The position numbers and the translations under genes were made by a program. The notes below the pieces were generated by a model. It saw only the letters and a list, made by a program, of their open reading frames with translations. It had not been told where the DNA came from and ran no database searches. A stretch of DNA of 21,216 nucleotides from DAOTYE01 sp034434915 (GTDB taxonomy: Bacteria > Chloroflexota > Dehalococcoidia > Dehalococcoidales > RBG-16-60-22), in assembly GCA_034434915.1 (NCBI GenBank), contig DAOTYE010000060.1:1-21216 (forward strand), given 5' to 3'. Shown in pieces: positions 13,840-19,364 of the stretch (its first letter is position 1; every line of letters begins with the position of its first letter).

Positions 13840-14952
13840 CTATCTCGTCTTAATCTCTTCAATTTCACAGACTGGCGCCTGTGCTTCTTCAGCGAAAAAC
13901 TTTCTCCTGAAATAGAGCGCCACATTCACCAGGCTGATGAGCACCGGCACCTCCACCAGCGGACCGATGACGGCGGCGAAAGCCTGCCCGGAGCCGATGC
14001 CGAACACCGCCACCGCTACTGCAATCGCCAGCTCAAAGTTATTGCTGGCGGCGGTGAAGGCAATGCTGGCAGTCCGGGCGTAGTCCGCTCCAATCTTTTT
14101 GCCCATGTAGAAAGAGACCAGGAACATAACGACAAAGTAGATGAGCAATGGCACGGCGATACGCACCACGTCCAGCGGTATCTGCACGATAAGCTCACCC
14201 TTGAGGGAGAACATGACCACGATGGTGAAAAGCAGAGCGGCAAGGGTAATCGGGCTAATCCGGGGTATGAATTTGCTATCATACCAGGTGCGCCCTCTGG
14301 CTCTGATGAGCCAGAAGCGGGTAAGCATACCTCCGAAAAAGGGAATACCGAGATAGATGAATACGCTCTGTGCTATCTGCCCGATGGTTACTTTTACCAC
14401 CGAGCCTTCCAGCCCGAACCATGTCGGCAGGATGGTGATAAAGATATAGGCATAGATGGAGTAGAAGACGATTTGAAAAATGGAGTTAAAGGCGACCAGT
14501 CCGGCGGCATATTCATTATCCCCCCGGCATAATGAGTTCCAGACGATGACCATAGCGATACAGCGTGCCAGTCCTATCATAATCAAGCCCACCATGTATT
14601 CCGGATAGGGCCAGATGAAGCCCAGAAAGAGTATTGCCAGGAGGAACATGAGGATGGGCCCGATGACCCAGTTCTGGACCAAAGACACTCCCAGCACCCG
14701 CCAGTCCCGGAAGATTCTGCCCAGCTCCTCATACCTGACTTTCGCCAGCGGCGGGTACATCATGAGTATCAGCCCGATGGCGATAGGAATGGACGTAGTG
14801 CCGACCGAGAAATAGTCAATGACGTCAGCCACGGCAGGGATGAAGTAACCCAGCCCCACCCCGATTCCCATTGCTAGGAATATCCAGAGGGTTAGAAAGC
14901 GGTCCAGGAATGATAGCCTGCGGATAATGGTCTCTTCTTTCTGAATGCTCAC
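13840..14952 (-). CDS. arsB/acr3: arsenite exporter of the ACR3 family
   Basis: A 370-residue membrane protein with about ten hydrophobic segments. ACR3 carriers expel As(III) using the proton gradient. The substrate cysteine of the fourth segment is present as RCIAMVIVWNSL (Cys131; the usual Pro before it is Arg here). The conserved acidic residue is present in AASNNFELAIAV (Glu307), and GPLVEVPVLI follows as expected. The loop CRGDNEYAAGLVAFNSIFQ is also typical. The start is GTG (14950-14952) with AAGGAGG about 4 nt upstream. It is the last gene of the ArsR-controlled cluster, 24 bp after the half-permease gene. Confidence 0.92.
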   Translation of the reverse strand: MSIQKEETIIRRLSFLDRFLTLWIFLAMGIGVGLGYFIPAVADVIDYFSVGTTSIPIAIGLILMMYPPLAKVRYEELGRIFRDWRVLGVSLVQNWVIGPILMFLLAILFLGFIWPYPEYMVGLIMIGLARCIAMVIVWNSLCRGDNEYAAGLVAFNSIFQIVFYSIYAYIFITILPTWFGLEGSVVKVTIGQIAQSVFIYLGIPFFGGMLTRFWLIRARGRTWYDSKFIPRISPITLAALLFTIVVMFSLKGELIVQIPLDVVRIAVPLLIYFVVMFLVSFYMGKKIGADYARTASIAFTAASNNFELAIAVAVAVFGIGSGQAFAAVIGPLVEVPVLISLVNVALYFRRKFFAEEAQAPVCEIEEIKTR

Positions 14953-14976
14953 CTGTCCTCCTTTTAGTATCTTTTG

Positions 14977-15507
14977 TCAGTCAAGTTTGTTTATCGTGAA
15001 GTTTCTGTCCTTCAGGTACCATTCCATGAAGTATCCGATGCCAATGAAGAGCGGCAAGGCGATGAGTGTCTTGGCAACGCTGAACTGGATGCCGAGATAC
15101 GCGATTTCTATGCCCAGGAGTGGTATTTTCATGAAAGAGAATGCCCCCAGAAAGATGAAGATGTTTCTGATGCCGGCGCCCTTTTTGTACAGAATGTAAG
15201 CCACGGGGAACGCCCCATAGAGCGGACCAGCCTGAAGCATTGCCAGCAGAGTGACCAGCAAAATGCCCTTCATCCCTGACTGCGGTCCGATGTGTCTCTC
15301 AATCTTTTCTTTAGGCACCCACACGTCAAACAGTCCGACAATGACGAAGAGGAAGGGGATAAAGGTGAGCATCTCAATCACTGATTGCGCGAAATGCCCG
15401 GCGATTATTTCTCCCGGCTGAAAGCGGAAAGCATATGACAGGATAATCCCTATGACAAAGGCGGTGACAAGCAGATAAGGTTTCATTCTCTTGAAATGCG
15501 CTCTCAT
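14977..15507 (-). CDS. permease half-protein, C-terminal type (ArsP-related)
   Basis: A 176-residue membrane protein with about four or five hydrophobic segments. VGLFDVWVPKEKIERHIG, then GILLVTLLAMLQAGPLYGAFPVAYILYKKGAG and FSFMKIPLLGIEIAYLG, match the second partner of permease pairs that I know as two-gene versions of the PF03773-like family. It overlaps its partner by 4 bp (ATGA at 15504-15507), so the two are made together and presumably form one transporter. There is no cysteine in the pore-type motif. The substrate is unknown. An arsenic compound is likely from the context only. Confidence 0.75.
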   Translation of the reverse strand: MRAHFKRMKPYLLVTAFVIGIILSYAFRFQPGEIIAGHFAQSVIEMLTFIPFLFVIVGLFDVWVPKEKIERHIGPQSGMKGILLVTLLAMLQAGPLYGAFPVAYILYKKGAGIRNIFIFLGAFSFMKIPLLGIEIAYLGIQFSVAKTLIALPLFIGIGYFMEWYLKDRNFTINKLD

Positions 15508-15989
15508 AGTATCATGCCTACTCCTAAGCCGATTATTACCGCGGCAATGAAGTTCAGCACATTTCTTAGCACCGCCACATGCCGCCCGAAAAACTGCGTT
15601 TCAAGAGGTAACGTCACAACGCCTACCATCATTAGGGTGGTCATAAATGTTGCCACGACGGTATATGACGCTCCTTGTTGCAATAAGCTGGCGGCAATGG
15701 GATAAGAGATGAACCCCGGTATCAGGGTAATAGAGCCCACCACTGCCGCTGTGATAAAGCCTAAAGCACCTGAACCCGCTCCCAGATACTTGCTTATGAA
15801 GGTCGGCGGTATCAGGTAGAGCGCAATGCTCACCAGGATGAGAACGTTTATGAACGGGATGAAGATGTTTCTGAACATCCGCCAACCCTTTTTCAGCCCT
15901 GCTACCGTTTTCCCACGGTTGAAGCTGAAGGAAGCAGCGCAGAGGACGATGCATACCATGATGTAGATAAGCGCGTTTGTGGTTATCAA
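15504..15989 (-). CDS. permease half-protein, N-terminal type (ArsP-related)
   Basis: A 161-residue membrane protein with about four or five hydrophobic segments. GWRMFRNIFIPFINVLILVSIALYLIP leads into GSITLIPGFISYPIAASLLQQGAS. This last stretch aligns by eye with the CSC-containing motif of full-length ArsP-type permeases, but the two cysteines are replaced (Ile-Thr-Leu). The start is TTG (15987-15989) after AAGGGG. A later ATG would cut the first segment. It is coupled to the other half by an ATGA overlap. No frameshift debris is visible, so the split seems to be a functional two-subunit form rather than a broken gene. Confidence 0.74.
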   Translation of the reverse strand: MITTNALIYIMVCIVLCAASFSFNRGKTVAGLKKGWRMFRNIFIPFINVLILVSIALYLIPPTFISKYLGAGSGALGFITAAVVGSITLIPGFISYPIAASLLQQGASYTVVATFMTTLMMVGVVTLPLETQFFGRHVAVLRNVLNFIAAVIIGLGVGMIL

Positions 15990-16033
15990 TTCACCCCTTC
16001 TTTCCGTCCTCGTTATTTCAGAAACGGCACCGT

Positions 16034-16240
16034 TTATTTGTGCTGTATAAATTGTTCTACCGGGCTACTGGTATCCAGGTGCGATTTTAGCCTGCCCTGC
16101 TGGCTATGCACAATCTTATCATAAACCGCCTTTTTCAAGAATTTGAGAGCCTCTTTGTCATCGGCGTCAGTAATGATTCGTTCCAGTGCTATCAGCTCCG
16201 GTTCATCAAAAGAAACAGCGGCTTTTTTGATTTCAAGCAT
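16034..16240 (-). CDS. small acidic protein of unknown function, paralogue of the next gene
   Basis: A 68-residue soluble protein. Residues 1-47 match the neighbouring 50-residue protein at most positions. The shared pattern is MLEI-[KR]-[KR], then DE-x-EL-x-x-LE-[RK]-IITD, then K-x-LKK-x-[VI]-YDK-[IV]. It adds a 20-residue tail (GRLKSHLDTSSPVEQFIQHK). It is predicted mainly helical, with no cysteine, histidine-rich or membrane segment. ATG 16240 has AAGGAGG 6 nt upstream, so it is expressed as part of the arsenic cluster. I do not recognise the family. Confidence 0.75.
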   Translation of the reverse strand: MLEIKKAAVSFDEPELIALERIITDADDKEALKFLKKAVYDKIVHSQQGRLKSHLDTSSPVEQFIQHK

Positions 16241-16317
16241 AAGCGCCTCCTTGCCGGCTGTATTGGCTTTTCATTCCGTAATCATGGTCAGGATGCCCAC
16301 GGCATCTAAATGTGCTT

Positions 16318-16470
16318 TCACTGGCTTTGCTGCGCATGGGCTACTTTGTCATAGATGGACTTCTTCAGGAACTTGCCTGCTGATTTCTCGTCGCCATCGG
16401 TGATGATTTTTTCCAGTTCCAGAAGCTCCTGCTCATCCAGCGGTATCGCCGTCCTTCTAATCTCTAACAT
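16318..16470 (-). CDS. small acidic protein of unknown function, tandem paralogue
   Basis: A 50-residue protein, MLEIRRTAIPLDEQELLELE then KIITDGDEKSAGKFLKKS and a short end AHAQQSQ. It is a shorter paralogue of the 68-residue protein downstream, from which it is separated by 77 bp. The frame can extend to 16518. ATG 16470 is preceded by GAGGAG at 6 nt, begins exactly where its paralogue begins and avoids overlapping the beta-grasp gene, so I take that start. It has no cysteine. The role is unknown. Conservation of the pair with good ribosome sites argues for real genes. Confidence 0.72.
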   Translation of the reverse strand: MLEIRRTAIPLDEQELLELEKIITDGDEKSAGKFLKKSIYDKVAHAQQSQ

Positions 16471-16508
16471 GGCACACTCCTCGCTTTCACGCGGAAGGTC
16501 CATTGCCG

Positions 16509-16763
16509 CTAGCAACACCCGGAAACGGAAGCGATGGTGAGCTCATCTCCGTCTTTCACCGGCTTGTCTGAATCCCAGGAAAAGACGCGCTCGCCGTTCA
16601 CCATGATTTCAAAGCCGGTAGGCGGCACGGCGTTCTGCAAATCAGGGCATTTCTGGAACATGTCCCGCAGGCATTCACCCACGGTGTTCCCATTAACGCT
16701 CACCGCCTCTGAGTTGCCGGCAAATTTCCTGTATGGTGCAGGTAAATGTATGGTTATTGCCAT
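16509..16763 (-). CDS. MoaD/ThiS-like beta-grasp protein ending in Cys-Cys
   Basis: An 84-residue protein with the ubiquitin-like pattern of sulfur carriers: ITIHLPAPYRKFAG, SVNGNTVGECL, FEIMVNGERVF, then PVKDGDELTIASVSGCC. In MoaD the segment after DGDE ends in Gly-Gly, whose carboxyl group becomes a thiocarboxylate. By eye the two glycines align with Cys83-Cys84. Without the terminal Gly it cannot be a normal adenylated carrier. Adjacent cysteines at a free tail could bind As(III) or form a disulfide. ATG 16763 has GAGGAG 8 nt upstream. It is a paralogue of the preceding gene (shared GNTVGECL) and lies within the arsenic cluster. Confidence 0.82.
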   Translation of the reverse strand: MAITIHLPAPYRKFAGNSEAVSVNGNTVGECLRDMFQKCPDLQNAVPPTGFEIMVNGERVFSWDSDKPVKDGDELTIASVSGCC

Positions 16764-16782
16764 CTAATTGGCTCCTCACCCA

Positions 16783-17058
16783 TTACTCGCAACAACCACC
16801 GGATACGGTCAGGGTGATAATATCGCCGTCTCTCACTGCTTTCTCTGGTCCTTCGGTCTTTATGTTCTTGCCGTTGACACAGATAGATATTGACTCATTT
16901 AGCTTTCCCTCTCCGGCAAAGAGAACAGTATTGAATGCTGGGAAAGCCGAAGCGAAGCCTTTGAGGCATTCGCCCACGGTATTGCCTTTTACCGTTATCG
17001 CTTCCGCACCGTTTGTCCAGTGATGCCAGTAGAGCGGTATGTTCAAGGTGACGCTCAT
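16783..17058 (-). CDS. MoaD/ThiS-like beta-grasp protein ending in Gly-Gly-Cys-Cys-Glu
   Basis: A 91-residue protein with the same beta-grasp pattern: VTLNIPLYWHHW, TVKGNTVGECLKGF, ISICVNGKNI and VRDGDIITLTVSGGCCE. Here Gly87-Gly88 precede Cys89-Cys90 and a final Glu, so the Cys pair again sits where MoaD has its Gly pair. QbsE-type sulfur carriers hide a Gly-Gly behind two extra residues that a JAMM protease removes, so a processed tail is a second possibility. No such protease or ThiF/MoeB activating enzyme is in the window. ATG 17058 has GGAG about 5 nt upstream, and the gene lies 7 bp after the thioredoxin-like gene. Confidence 0.82.
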   Translation of the reverse strand: MSVTLNIPLYWHHWTNGAEAITVKGNTVGECLKGFASAFPAFNTVLFAGEGKLNESISICVNGKNIKTEGPEKAVRDGDIITLTVSGGCCE

Positions 17059-17065
17059 GTTGCTC

Positions 17066-17317
17066 CTACCTCTTGTTTTTAAGCCACTCTTTGATTTCTT
17101 TCACTTCCGGGATTCTGCCCTCGCTCATCTTGACGCCGTCAATCATGACCGCCGGCGTCATCATCACCCCGCGGGCGCTTATCATCTTGATGTCCTTCAC
17201 TTTAGCAACTGAGGCATCCTCACCTGCTTTCAGCCCCAGCTCCTTGAGTGCTTCCAGGACATTCTTCTCCACGGCTTCACATTTGGGACAACCTTTCCCC
17301 AGTACCTCAATAATCAT
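17066..17317 (-). CDS. small thioredoxin-like redox protein with CPKC active site
   Basis: An 83-residue minimal thioredoxin fold. MIIEVLGKGCPKCEAVEKNV carries the CxxC (Cys10, Cys13), and GVMMTPAVMIDGVKM carries the cis-proline before the second sheet half. It belongs to the 'redox-active disulfide protein' group that often lies beside ArsP-type permeases. It probably reduces a disulfide, or passes electrons or a bound metalloid, in the same pathway. The substrate could be the Cys tails of the next two gene products (inference). ATG 17317 has AAGGAGG 6 nt upstream, and the gene follows the permease by 14 bp. Confidence 0.9.
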   Translation of the reverse strand: MIIEVLGKGCPKCEAVEKNVLEALKELGLKAGEDASVAKVKDIKMISARGVMMTPAVMIDGVKMSEGRIPEVKEIKEWLKNKR

Positions 17318-17331
17318 CTTATTCCTCCTTT

Positions 17332-18384
17332 TCAGTTCAAAATATAGCCGGCAATCCAGCCGACCAGTGTTCCCAGAATGATAATTGTGGGCACATAGAT
17401 GAGCGCCTTCCTGAAGCCGAAGACGCGGGCGATGGCAATCCAGTTGGGCAGGCTTAGCCCCGGACCGGTCAGCAGGAGCGCCAGCGCTGCTCCCTTCCCC
17501 ATGCCCAGGTTCATCATCGTGTCCACGAAAGGCGCCTCGGTGAGGGTAGCAAAATAGGTGACCGACCCGAACAGCGTGGCGATGAAAGATTGCCTCAGCC
17601 CTTCACCACCCACCAGGCTTTCCACCCAGGCGGTGGGCAGGACCGCGCCGATGATGCCCACCACGAAGACGCCGGCAAGCAGGAGCGGGAAAATCATGCG
17701 CACGAACCACCACGATTCTTTGAGCCAGGCGCGCGTTTTCTCCAGACCAATCACCTTCCAGGCGTACCCCGCCACGATGACCAGCCCCACCGCCCAGACC
17801 ACTATCTTCTGCCAGTAAGGTCCCGCCGTCACGATGTAGTTCGGTGCCAGGAGCCAGGCGATGAGAATCAGCAGAAGCACGATGCTCTGCCGGCTCATCA
17901 GCCTGCCTTCAACTCTTTTGATGGTGGAGATTCTGTTTGCCTCTTCCCGGCGGAAAGCGTAAACCATAACCAGCCCCACGATGAAGGACATCAGGAAAGC
18001 CCCGATGATGCGGGCGATGACCATCTGCGCGCCGATAATCTGTCCGGTATAGACCAGCGCCAGCAGGTTTGTCGCCGGCGCCACCCACAGGATGATGAAC
18101 GCCGCGCCGATGCCCGCCCCGCCATAGTAAATGCCGCTTGCCACGGGAATGACCGTGCAGGAGCACGCGGCGACGAAGAAGCTCCCGAAAGCGGCGATGC
18201 TGAACGAGGTGATACGCCGCGCCGCGCTTCCCAGGTAGCCGATGATGACTTCCCGGGAGACAAAAGAGACAATTGCCCCGGCGAGGAGAAATGCCGGGAT
18301 GAGGCAGGTAACCACATGTAAGGCGATGTAGTCTTTAAGAGCAAGAACGCCCGCCCAGAGAAGATTCAATACCGTCTCAATCAT
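17332..18384 (-). CDS. arsP: ArsP/DUF318-type permease, full length
   Basis: A 350-residue membrane protein with about eight to ten hydrophobic segments. GSFFVAACSCTVIPVASGIYYGGAGIG (Cys74 and Cys76 in the CSC motif) and the second-half LTEAPFVDTM and LLTGPGLSLPNW are typical of PF03773. Some members export trivalent organoarsenicals, and others have unknown substrates. Context (arsR before it, ACR3 in the same cluster) supports arsenic, but methylarsenic is not shown. Its ATG 18384 overlaps the arsR stop by 4 bp, so it is translationally coupled to the repressor. The gene symbol is by family resemblance. Confidence 0.86.
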   Translation of the reverse strand: MIETVLNLLWAGVLALKDYIALHVVTCLIPAFLLAGAIVSFVSREVIIGYLGSAARRITSFSIAAFGSFFVAACSCTVIPVASGIYYGGAGIGAAFIILWVAPATNLLALVYTGQIIGAQMVIARIIGAFLMSFIVGLVMVYAFRREEANRISTIKRVEGRLMSRQSIVLLLILIAWLLAPNYIVTAGPYWQKIVVWAVGLVIVAGYAWKVIGLEKTRAWLKESWWFVRMIFPLLLAGVFVVGIIGAVLPTAWVESLVGGEGLRQSFIATLFGSVTYFATLTEAPFVDTMMNLGMGKGAALALLLTGPGLSLPNWIAIARVFGFRKALIYVPTIIILGTLVGWIAGYILN

Positions 18385-18749
18385 TTGACGTTAACACACT
18401 TTCTGTTCAGGCACCCCGGACCCACCCGTCTTGCCTGCTTCAGGCGCTCTTTATCTCTTGCCAGGACATCACTTTCCACTGGTGATTCTTTGAGGAGCTT
18501 GGCGAGAAGTCCGGCATAGCGGTTGGTGCTTTCCCGGTCTATGGCATAGACCACCCAAAGCCCGTCCCGCCGCGACCTCAAGAACCCCGCCTCCTCAAGG
18601 ATGCCCAGGTTGCGGGAGGCGCGGGTCTGGGAAATGCCCAGCGCCTGCATCACCTCGCAGACACAGCACTCCCGCTCCATGAGCAGGGAGAGAATGCGCA
18701 GACGGGTCTCGTCCGCGAGGGCTTTCGTTGCTTTGATGAGGTCTTGCAT
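18381..18749 (-). CDS. arsR: ArsR-family metalloid-responsive repressor
   Basis: A 122-residue winged-helix repressor. TKALADETRLRILSLL opens the domain. ECCVCEVMQAL (27-37) carries the C-V-C pair used for As(III) in classical ArsR, with an extra Cys before it and Met in place of the third Cys. The recognition helix is SQTRASRNLGILEEAG, followed by the wing RRDGLWVVYAID. Two more cysteines lie in the tail (GCLNRKC). The frame opens at 18785. ATG 18749 has AGGAG 5 nt upstream and is the best start (ATG 18752 is too close). It should repress the promoter at 18788-18816 and release it on binding metalloid. Confidence 0.92.
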   Translation of the reverse strand: MQDLIKATKALADETRLRILSLLMERECCVCEVMQALGISQTRASRNLGILEEAGFLRSRRDGLWVVYAIDRESTNRYAGLLAKLLKESPVESDVLARDKERLKQARRVGPGCLNRKCVNVK

Positions 18750-18766
18750 CATTTCTCCTATAATGG

Positions 18767-18788
18767 TATATGCGCTTATCCGCATATA
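18767..18788 (-). promoter_or_regulatory. probable ArsR operator
   Basis: A perfect 8-bp inverted repeat, TATATGCG (18767-18774) and CGCATATA (18781-18788), with a 6-bp spacer. It touches the -10 box and covers the expected transcription start, an effective place for a repressor. Confidence 0.75.
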
Positions 18789-18816
18789 TAATAGCTCGTT
18801 TCAGCAGTGGTGTCAA
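18788..18816 (-). promoter_or_regulatory. promoter of the arsenic cluster
   Basis: TTGACA (plus 18811-18816), a 17-bp spacer and TATTAT (plus 18788-18793) lie directly upstream of the inverted repeat. The leader to the arsR ATG would be about 32 nt. Confidence 0.8.
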
Positions 18817-18880
18817 TTAAGGGAAAGAGAGTTTTGTTGCTTTGGTTGATAATGTCATCACCGCCATTCTGATCTGCACT

Positions 18881-18906
18881 GTCATTCTTAGCGAAGTGAA
18901 GAATCT
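18881..18906 (+). repeat. interspersed repeat piece, GTCATTCTTAGCGAAG type
   Basis: GTCATTCTTAGCGAAGTGAA followed by GAATCT is close to the GTCATTCTGAGCGAAGCGAA-GAATCT element that I know from many intergenic regions. The core ATTCTTAGCGAAGTGAAGAAT has partly pairing ends. Confidence 0.55.
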
Positions 18907-18975
18907 CGGGGCAAGGTAGAGGTCAATTCTCCCCCTGTCCTTCACCTGCGAAGAATGGTAATCTTTGCCTCTGTC

Positions 18976-18995
18976 ATTCTGGCGTAAGCCAGAAT
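18976..18995. repeat. perfect interspersed palindrome
   Basis: ATTCTGGC-GTAA-GCCAGAAT: perfect 8-bp arms with a GTAA loop, flanked by GTC and CCAG. A related degenerate copy is at 10061-10088, and a partial one lies under the promoter at 10010-10038. Confidence 0.75.
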
Positions 18996-19202
18996 CCAGA
19001 ACCTATCCAACCTGTGCGACAAAATCCCCTCGCCATCGCTGCAGACCTGTGCTGCTATTTATCCTGTGACAAACAGAAAAATTACCCCCTTTTCCAAAGA
19101 GGACAAACGACCGAAGAGAAGCGGTTCGTCTCCCTTTAGCAAAGAGCCTGCCCTGAGCGGAGCGAACGGGGAGAGTGAGAGGGACTTATCACCACCTCCA
19201 GA

Positions 19203-19223
19203 CCACTCGTTTCCCACTCGTTT
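19203..19223 (+). repeat. short tandem repeat CCACTCGTTT
   Basis: Two exact copies of CCACTCGTTT start 11 bp apart (19203 and 19214), about 150 bp before the helicase gene. Related TTCGTTT, AACGAAAACGAA and TAACGAAT motifs follow within 90 bp. Confidence 0.45.
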
Positions 19224-19352
19224 ACCAGTAACGAATCACGCTCAAACTGACCCCCGCCACCTAGTTCGTTTCCTCAGTTGAAAAATCACTAAAAACGAAA
19301 ACGAATCCTGACGCAAGCAAAACCTCATTTTCTCCGCCGGCGAGCATAATGT

Positions 19353-19358
19353 TATAAT
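19353..19358 (+). promoter_or_regulatory. -10 box of the helicase gene (leaderless start)
   Basis: TATAAT at 19353-19358 ends 6 nt before GTG 19365, so transcription should begin at or within a base or two of the start codon. The -35 region (about 19330-19335, TTCTCC) is weak. Confidence 0.6.
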
Positions 19359-19364
19359 TGAACC

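Larger units (their letters stand above)
18817..19364. other. repeat-rich intergenic region without a gene
   Basis: About 550 bp between the arsenic promoter and the helicase gene hold no supportable coding region. The sequence is a mosaic of decayed interspersed-repeat pieces: 18881-18906, 18976-18995, 19085-19102, 19131-19148 and 19145-19170. An 11-bp tandem repeat follows at 19203-19223. Several CGTTT/AACGA motifs occur at 19200-19310. The helicase promoter closes the region. Confidence 0.65.

Noticed and set aside
14977..15989. Split permease as a frameshifted pseudogene
   Set aside because: Both halves have their own start region, overlap cleanly by ATGA and match known two-gene permease pairs.
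16241..16317. Hairpin GATGCC/GGCATC between the two small paralogues as a terminator
   Set aside because: No T run follows it, so it may at most affect mRNA stability.
17590..18321. 243-codon plus-strand frame opposite the ArsP-type permease
   Set aside because: Its low-complexity His/Asp/Arg composition is the mirror of hydrophobic codons on the other strand.
19066..19281. 71-codon frame in the spacer before the helicase gene
   Set aside because: It is built from decayed repeat pieces, has no ribosome site and a composition unlike the neighbouring proteins.
19200..19364. LexA/SOS box before the helicase gene
   Set aside because: No clear CGAAC-N4-GTTCG-type or CTGT-N8-ACAG palindrome. Only scattered half-like motifs.
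18817..19364. CRISPR array or attachment site in the repeat-rich spacer
   Set aside because: The repeats differ from one another, spacing is irregular, and there is no tRNA gene, integrase or matching direct-repeat pair.
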